Of a stretch of DNA of 64,000 bases, positions 58,822 to 64,000 are shown piece by piece (the first letter of the stretch is position 1; each line of letters opens with the position of its first letter). The notes under the pieces were generated by a model that worked only from the letters and a program-made list of their open reading frames with translations, had not been told where the DNA came from and searched no databases. Origin of the DNA: Embiotoca jacksoni (taxonomy: Eukaryota; Chordata; Actinopteri; Embiotocidae); the NCBI GenBank assembly GCA_022577435.1, contig JAKOON010000020.1:9453324-9517323 (forward strand), written 5' to 3'. The translations under genes and the position numbers were made by a program.

Positions 58822-60050
58822 CCTTTGAACTGTATGTACTGATAGTTCCACCGAGATAAAGAAAAACACAACACGTAAAATGAATGAACAGACTATTTAA
58901 AAGTGAGGTGGTGGGAAAAAGAAGAAGGAATTAGGAACAAGCAGCAAAGGAAACCAGAATTAGCCCAACACTTTGCAGTTGGATGCCTGCAATTTACATG
59001 CATGTCTATCCAGACTCATAGAATATATGTAGTGAAGACTTTGAAGGAATCCCTGTATGTGTTCACATACTTGGCCAAATGAAGCTGATTCTGGTAGACC
59101 ACAGTTGTAGCCATGACATTCAACAACATTTAAAATGTGGATGTTGCTGCAAAGAAGCTAAAAATCCTAAAAAGTGTATGCTTCACACACGTGTACAATT
59201 ATAGCACAGCGTACATATGGACAACTCGAGAAACCAAACGGCTACATGAGACATGAAAAAACCCAGAAAGAGAGTTTTACAAGGTGATAGTTATAACTAC
59301 TTGTTATAGTGAAATGGGTTAAAAGTCAATTAAATAGTTTACACCAGTGTCTTAATTCTAGGCCCTGGAAGGACTGGAAGGAGAGCAGATAGAATGAATT
59401 AAAATATTTAAAAAAAAATCCACCTTCGTTCAGAGCTCTTGTTCAGATAGTGAAGCAAAAAAAAAAGGAAGAAAGAAATTAAGTTTATCTGTAATCCAAG
59501 TGGAGAATCCGTTGAGCCAAAATCCACGGAGCGGCTCCTCCCCTCCTCCACATGCAGCAGCAATAGTTGTGGCTTCGTCATGTCTCCAGCTCGTCCAAAA
59601 TCCTCTCTCAGAAATCGTTCTTACAAAACCACCAACCTGCACAATGTACGGTTTGTATTCCATTTAAATATGCAGGCAGAGTGCAGTTGTCTCAGTATCC
59701 TTTATGACTATCGTTTATAACTTTAAAACAAAACCAGAACACAAAATGTTGACAGCAACGAGCAAAGTAAGACACAAATGTAATTTTGATGGCGCCTCTA
59801 CTTTATTATATACTACGCGTACACGCTCCGATTAATTATCCATTTACGTCATGAAAATAAACATAAACTCCAAACAAACATGGAAAAGAAAATGCACTTA
59901 TCAGAGATTAAACTTCAAAACATAAAATTCTGGTCCTCCATAACCTTCTCATGAACAACAAAGTACCCGAACACGGCTCCTCTGTCTTTAAACACTTTGA
60001 AATAGTTACTGTTTGAAATAGTAAAACTTCATGTTCTACCTGTAGCTAGT
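58822..60050. other. Non-coding stretch with CpG-richer 3' half
   Basis: 58822-59420 is AT-rich with nothing recognisable. From about 59500 CpG steps become frequent (ACGCGTACACGCTCCG near 59815). The minus-strand frame at 59430-59663 (77 codons) lies here but has no known motif. Confidence 0.4.
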
Positions 60051-60142
60051 TTATATATGGCGGGACTGTTTTTTTTCCTTCCGTGTTGCTCTCGCTCGCT
60101 CCCTCTTTTTTCTCCTTTGACCTCTGCTGAGCGCCGACTTTA
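60049..60142 (+). promoter_or_regulatory. TATA-like box with pyrimidine-rich initiator region
   Basis: TTTATATATGGCGGGACTG at about 60050 is a good TATA element. About 30 bp later comes a pyrimidine-rich stretch, CCTTCCGTGTTGCTCTCGCT, and then a possible first-exon donor CTTTAG|GTGTTT near 60142. It lies in the most CpG-rich part of its neighbourhood. Purely sequence-based inference. Confidence 0.2.
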
Positions 60143-60531
60143 GGTGTTTACCTATCCCAACCGGGCATCCCAAAAACTGCATTATTAACCCTGCAATGGA
60201 ATTTAAAGGTTTTCCGGCAAATTTATGGGGTCACACAGAGATGAATATTGCATGGCTGGTATTTGTTAGTGGCTGCCTGTGCTTGTACTGGGAAACTCAT
60301 TGGTGTGAAAGTCACTTAGAGTGTGAAGCAGGTCAGTTTGGGAAGAAAAAAGGCATAGTTAACTACTTGTAAAAAAAAAAACTGTGGGAAATTATCAATA
60401 GAGAGCAAATTAAACTGATGAAGACAGATTTTTGTTTTGACCGTGACTTGAAAACATTACCCCACTAACCTTGCTAAAGCCTCCCCAAGGCGTGGTTCAA
60501 CAAGCCAAGACGTTTGTGTGGTTGGTACTGT

Positions 60532-60753
60532 ATGGTTCCTATTTCCTCTATAGGGTTCCTGAATGTATGGGCCAGACTGTGTAGACAAAGACAGTCTATC
60601 CAGTGCCAGCAGGGCTGCACAAACTCCAAACCCTGTCGATCTTTCCACTCAGAGAAATGCTGGAAGCGTTCCCAGAGTTACGGTCGGCTGAGGCCTCTGA
60701 TGACTTCACCCGGAGACAACCTAATTCATGACATTATGGGTAAATCTTCCTAA
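60532..60753 (+). CDS. Candidate cysteine-rich exon or 73-aa small frame, unidentified
   Basis: I do not recognise this protein. An ATG at 60532 opens a 73-codon frame beginning MVPISSIGFLNVWARLCRQ. Cysteines are in the pattern C-x6-C-x3-C-x5-C-x7-C within about 30 residues (from C at the 17th codon). Alternatively it is an internal exon, 60554-60739 (186 bp). A pyrimidine-rich acceptor CCTATTTCCTCTATAG precedes it and a donor ATGG|GTAAAT follows, with both boundaries in phase 1, as in modular extracellular domains. Only one of the three frames is open across that span. Nothing else in the window looks like a partner exon, and chance open frames of this length are common, so the call is tentative. 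Confidence 0.2.
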   Translation: MVPISSIGFLNVWARLCRQRQSIQCQQGCTNSKPCRSFHSEKCWKRSQSYGRLRPLMTSPGDNLIHDIMGKSS

Positions 60754-61059
60754 AAAAAAAAAAAAAACTTTTGACTTTAGATCCTGCTGTGAATTACGGT
60801 TATGAGGAAAATGTCTGTTGCGGTTTTCCTTGATTAACAGTGTCAGAGGACAGTGTAAAAAGTGGGTTGGAAAGGCAGGAGGATGGAGAGGTAGTGTATC
60901 TGTGAATGGGTAATCACATGCAGTCCTGGACCCTGCCACCTAATACTCACGGCAGGGTCCAAGGTAAACACAGCTGTGAAATATCCTGAGTGACTGCACA
61001 AATATTAAATCTGTATGGGTGCAATGGGCAACTGCTGAGCTGTTCCTCCTTCAAACCTC

Positions 61060-61098
61060 TCTGTCTGTCTGCCTGCCTGCTAATTTGTCTGTCTCTCC
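61060..61098. repeat. Short (CTGT/CTGC)n patch
   Basis: Imperfect tetranucleotide repeat. Confidence 0.7.
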
Positions 61099-62026
61099 AT
61101 CTTTGCCAGAGCGACAGCAGCAGCACTTACAATTACCAGCAGAACGCAGCGACTGTGTACAAATGAAAGACGGCAGCAAATCAAGATGAATGACAAAAAG
61201 AATGACAGCATACTGTACATGATTTGGAGGTATTGTAGATTTGGCCTCATCCATCCATTCACATTTACTCTCAATTTGGGCAAGCTGTTTTGTTTGAAGC
61301 ACGTTGCTGCTTAGAAGTGTGTGAAATATTGTGAGACAGAAATCATTCATGTGAGAGAAATAAAAAGTCCTCTTTTTAAATCTGTTTGGTGCAAAATCTG
61401 CCTTTTATGTTGGGTAAAGGTAAGAAGCACTAGGCCACATCATATCAAATGTTACTTCCTCTTAGGAGAGCAAAACATTGTTTACTTTAAAATCATAAAA
61501 CAAAAAGAAAAAACAAAATGCCAGCAGATATGAATCAGACTTTAGTGCTTTGGTGGTATATTGAACTAAAATACAATTTATAGCTAAAGTAAAGTTAGGC
61601 CATGCTGTAAAAGTAATTTATTTCTTTAACCAAACAAATTGTGTTTGTCATTCTTTATGTTTTTCACTATGCATTATTATGTTGCTGTTACACTCCTAAA
61701 GGACAAAATGTAATGTAAACTGCTGTATTTTCTGTATAAATGAACTCCGACAGTAACAACTCATTACTCTGACTCCTCCAACCCTAAAATAACTATATGC
61801 AACACTTTGACATATTTATTTGTTAAATTTAATTTCAGTCTTTTAACTATTAAACTTTAGGCAGATCAAAATTATGAACATAATGCAAAGGCTGACCCTG
61901 ACTTGTCACACTTAAATTGTGGTTAAACTGTCCACATGTTTAAACCCTGTTGAAAGCCTGTCTCATTACTTGCGTGACTGTGCTGTGCACTGAGCCATAA
62001 TTTCAGAATCCTCCTCAGAAACGTGC

Positions 62027-62042
62027 CATGCCAATTGGCATG
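62027..62042. promoter_or_regulatory. 16-bp perfect palindrome
   Basis: CATGCCAATTGGCATG is self-complementary and contains two opposed TTGGCA/TGCCAA half-sites like those bound by NFI, but without the usual 3-5 bp spacer. Confidence 0.35.
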
Positions 62043-62917
62043 TTGTGAATTACTGAGTGCATTGCCAGGATTGGGCTTTTAATAGGACCTGGCAATAATG
62101 TACCCTGCCAAAAAAAAAAGTCACTCTTGTAAATAAGTCAAGAAATGCAAAGCGTCTGCTCTACATTCACATATTTTCTTAACTCATTCTGTCATTTCTT
62201 TGTCACCGAGCTGTGAAGATCTCCTTGAGGCGGTTCAGTGCAGGTGTAGGAATATCAACTTTGTCATCGCTTTTACTTGTTTTCTTCTTGTCAAGAGGTG
62301 TTGAGTACCCTTTGAGTGAGTGCAGTGGAGGAAGCCAGTGAGTTTTTCCCACTCAGACATTATTTGCCTAAAGCACCTACCGGACACATCAGTGCTGTCC
62401 ACGTCAATAATGTCAGACAGAAATGTTGTTTGACTGGTCAAGAGCAGATTGAATTTGACCACATTGAAGGAGCTTATGCTCTGAAATATGCAAATATATT
62501 CCTTTGCCTTAAGACAGTTCCATGTGGATCTCACCGGTACCCATCAAACTTGTTATTAATAGGTGTTAATAGTAACAGTTTGGACCAATAGCTAAAGTTC
62601 TAGTAACATTATAGCTGCAACTTGTCAAACAAGCATCTAAATAGCCTCACAATATGTTTTTCAGAAAATGTTTCCCATTTCATTGTCATTTTACAATATG
62701 CTTCCATACCGATGCATTCTGGGCAATACTGCCTCTACATGTTTTTTGATGCCCCAACGTCAGTGATAGCCGTAGCCAGAGGCATTACGTTTCCGGGTTG
62801 TCCATCTGTCCCATTCTCATGAACGAGATATCTAAAGAAGGGTATTGAGGGTATTCCTTCAAACTTGGCACAAATGTTCACTTGGTCCCAACCTGATTAG
62901 ACCTGATTAGGTTTTGG

Positions 62918-62936
62918 CGGTCAAAGGTCAAGGTCA
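62918..62936 (+). promoter_or_regulatory. DR1-type nuclear-receptor site with adjoining half-site
   Basis: CGGTCA-A-AGGTCA (62918-62930) is followed without gap by AGGTCA. This is the arrangement bound by RXR, PPAR, HNF4 or COUP-type receptors; TCAAGGTCA is also the extended half-site of ERR/NR5A receptors. Confidence 0.45.
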
Positions 62937-63063
62937 TTGTAACTTCATGTTGATCTATTCTAATTATTGCAATATTTGAGGAATACTTGGGGGAAATTTC
63001 TTTACATTGAGCACAAACGTTTACTTTTACCCAACAATTAACTGATTCGATTTTGGGGGCTAA

Positions 63064-63091
63064 AGTTCAAAGATCAAGGTCACTCTGACCT
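63064..63091 (+). promoter_or_regulatory. DR1 site overlapping into a perfect estrogen response element
   Basis: AGTTCA-A-AGATCA (63064-63076) runs directly into AGGTCACTCTGACCT (63077-63091), an exact AGGTCAnnnTGACCT palindrome, the consensus ERE. Confidence 0.5.
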
Positions 63092-63186
63092 CACATCTTG
63101 TGAATGCAATATCTCAGAAATGTCTTGAGGGAATTTCTTTCAATTTGGCACAAACGTTCTCTTAAACTGAAGAATGAACTGGCAAG

Positions 63187-63199
63187 AGTTCAAAGGTCA
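63187..63199 (+). promoter_or_regulatory. DR1-type nuclear-receptor site
   Basis: AGTTCA-A-AGGTCA, a consensus HNF4/PPAR-RXR type element. Confidence 0.45.
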
Positions 63200-63243
63200 G
63201 TTTATACAATAATGACAAGAAAATGTCTAAAGTGTTACCCAAA

Positions 63244-63256
63244 AGGTCAAAGGTCA
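63244..63256 (+). promoter_or_regulatory. Perfect DR1 nuclear-receptor site
   Basis: AGGTCA-A-AGGTCA exactly. Confidence 0.5.
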
Positions 63257-63504
63257 ACTTCGCTTTAACATCAAAAACACTTTTGCAGCCATTATTTGAT
63301 GCCATAACTCAGGAACAGAAGGGGAGATTGTGACCAAATTTGACATTTATGTGGAGTACTGAATTGGTCACATTAATCTTGGTTGTCCACCTTGAAACTG
63401 TAACTGTGTTCTGTCCTGTCAGGTTGTAGTTGTGTATGAAACATCTGGGTTTTAGAATTTGTAGCTTCTTTGCAGGACCACCTATATATTAAGCATCATC
63501 TGCT

Positions 63505-63560
63505 GTCAGTCAGCTTTATTGGCCAATGTGAGCACATATAAGAATTCCCTCATTGCAGCA
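63505..63560. repeat. Fragment of another teleost dispersed repeat
   Basis: GCTTTATTGGCCAATGTGAG then CACATATAAGAATTCCCT follows the pattern of the widespread teleost TTTATTGGCCA...ACAAGGAATT element. Only a short piece remains. Confidence 0.4.
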
Positions 63561-64000
63561 GATTATATTTGTCTGGACAGACATGGATGTAAATTGCGAC
63601 TTGACTGGTTGGCGGAGGCAAACAACCACGAGGCGGTAATTCTATTTTTCTACGAACACAAGGTTTCACAGATATTTAATTTTAATGTTACAACATTCTA
63701 AGCTCACCATCATGAAAGCCACCAAACACAAAACACGTATTAGGCTGTGCTTTTTTTCAGATGAGAAATACCCCTTTTTTTTTATGCTTGCAGTAGCAGA
63801 TTAAATGACTTAAAATGGAGTGACGTATAGTATTAGTGAGCGCTGGTAACGGCAGACAGTTGCTGTACTGTATTATTGTATATAATATATATAGATATAT
63901 ACTGTACTGTATATACTGTATATACTGTGCATTTTATATTTTTTTACTGCTATTTACTGCTATTTTATTGCTTTTCTATTATTCTATTATTATCTTATTG
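63561..64000. other. Non-coding AT-rich end of window
   Basis: Contains TACTGTATATACTGTATA-type repeats at 63881-63930 and a T-rich end. No gene was recognised. Confidence 0.6.

Larger units (their letters stand above)
60754..62765. other. Non-coding stretch
   Basis: A 15-base A run lies at about 60752-60767. A CTGT/CTGC tetranucleotide patch is at 61060-61098. A 16-bp palindrome is at 62027-62042 within mixed, possibly conserved sequence (61980-62110). The frames near 62235-62591 overlap on both strands and have no motif. Confidence 0.45.
62766..63478. repeat. Interspersed teleost repeat built of about 140-bp monomers, rich in nuclear-receptor sites
   Basis: Three diverged monomers can be phased on GGCACAAATGTTCACTT (about 62868), GAGCACAAACGTTTACTT (about 63008) and GGCACAAACGTTCTCTT (about 63145), 136-141 bp apart. 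Each is preceded by a TTGAGGG-type block and followed by AAAGGTCA-type repeats. The start (GGCATTACGTTTCCGGGTTG) and the end (CCATAACTCAGGAACAGAAG) match a repeat that is very common in percomorph fish. There is no coding capacity. Class unknown; probably a DNA-transposon derivative. Confidence 0.7.

Noticed and set aside
1..64000. tRNA, rRNA, CRISPR array, bacterial operon or intact viral gene
   Set aside because: None seen. No cloverleaf with A/B boxes, no direct-repeat/spacer series, and no ribosome-binding-site architecture. The repeat and transposon content points to a fish nuclear genome.

Overview
The window reads as AT-rich nuclear DNA of a ray-finned (probably percomorph) fish. The reasons are the very many (CA)n/(GT)n arrays (at least thirteen tracts of about 58-105 bp), remnants of element families typical of teleosts (mariner, piggyBac-type and Tc1-type foldback MITEs, a hAT-type MITE, an L2-like LINE ORF1 fragment, and a nuclear-receptor-site-bearing interspersed repeat), and the lack of any bacterial gene architecture. 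No open reading frame longer than about 180 codons exists. The longest frames are either translated dinucleotide repeats or compositionally unremarkable. I recognise no intact protein-coding gene, tRNA, rRNA or known miRNA, so the window is best described as a gene desert or the inside of a large intron.

Layout. 0-10 kb: a 687-bp mariner deletion derivative (1556-2242) with a broken transposase gene, a 217-bp piggyBac-type foldback MITE (4822-5038) in a TTAA site, CA/GT arrays and a GA array. 10-13.2 kb: a decayed LINE ORF1 remnant (10529-10850), a long pyrimidine-rich tract and one weak exon candidate. 13-20 kb: repeat-poor intergenic or intronic DNA. 20.2-20.8 kb: a dense cluster of CA/GT arrays in both orientations. 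22-40 kb: more microsatellites, two mononucleotide runs (G21, C17), and unique-looking stretches that could hold conserved non-coding elements. 42-47 kb: a (TA)n array, and a 96-bp tandem duplication in which only one copy carries an expanded CA array. 45.98-46.01 kb: an 18-bp palindrome beside a perfect CRE. 52.3-52.6 kb: a Tc1-type foldback MITE. 57-59 kb: a 16-bp-arm hairpin joined to GT/G19, then a 1031-bp hAT-type MITE. 59.5-60.75 kb: a CpG-richer patch, a TATA-like box and a cysteine-rich small frame that could be an exon. 62.77-63.48 kb: a tandemly built repeat with four DR1-type nuclear-receptor sites and one perfect estrogen response element.

Functionally, the genes here (all decayed transposon genes) do not work together. 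The signals of most interest are regulatory or structural: the receptor-site-laden repeat, two CTCF-like motifs, the palindrome/CRE pair, inverted CA/GT pairs able to fold, and G-runs. Conservation, repeat family names and exon status are inferences, because no alignment or database search was possible.
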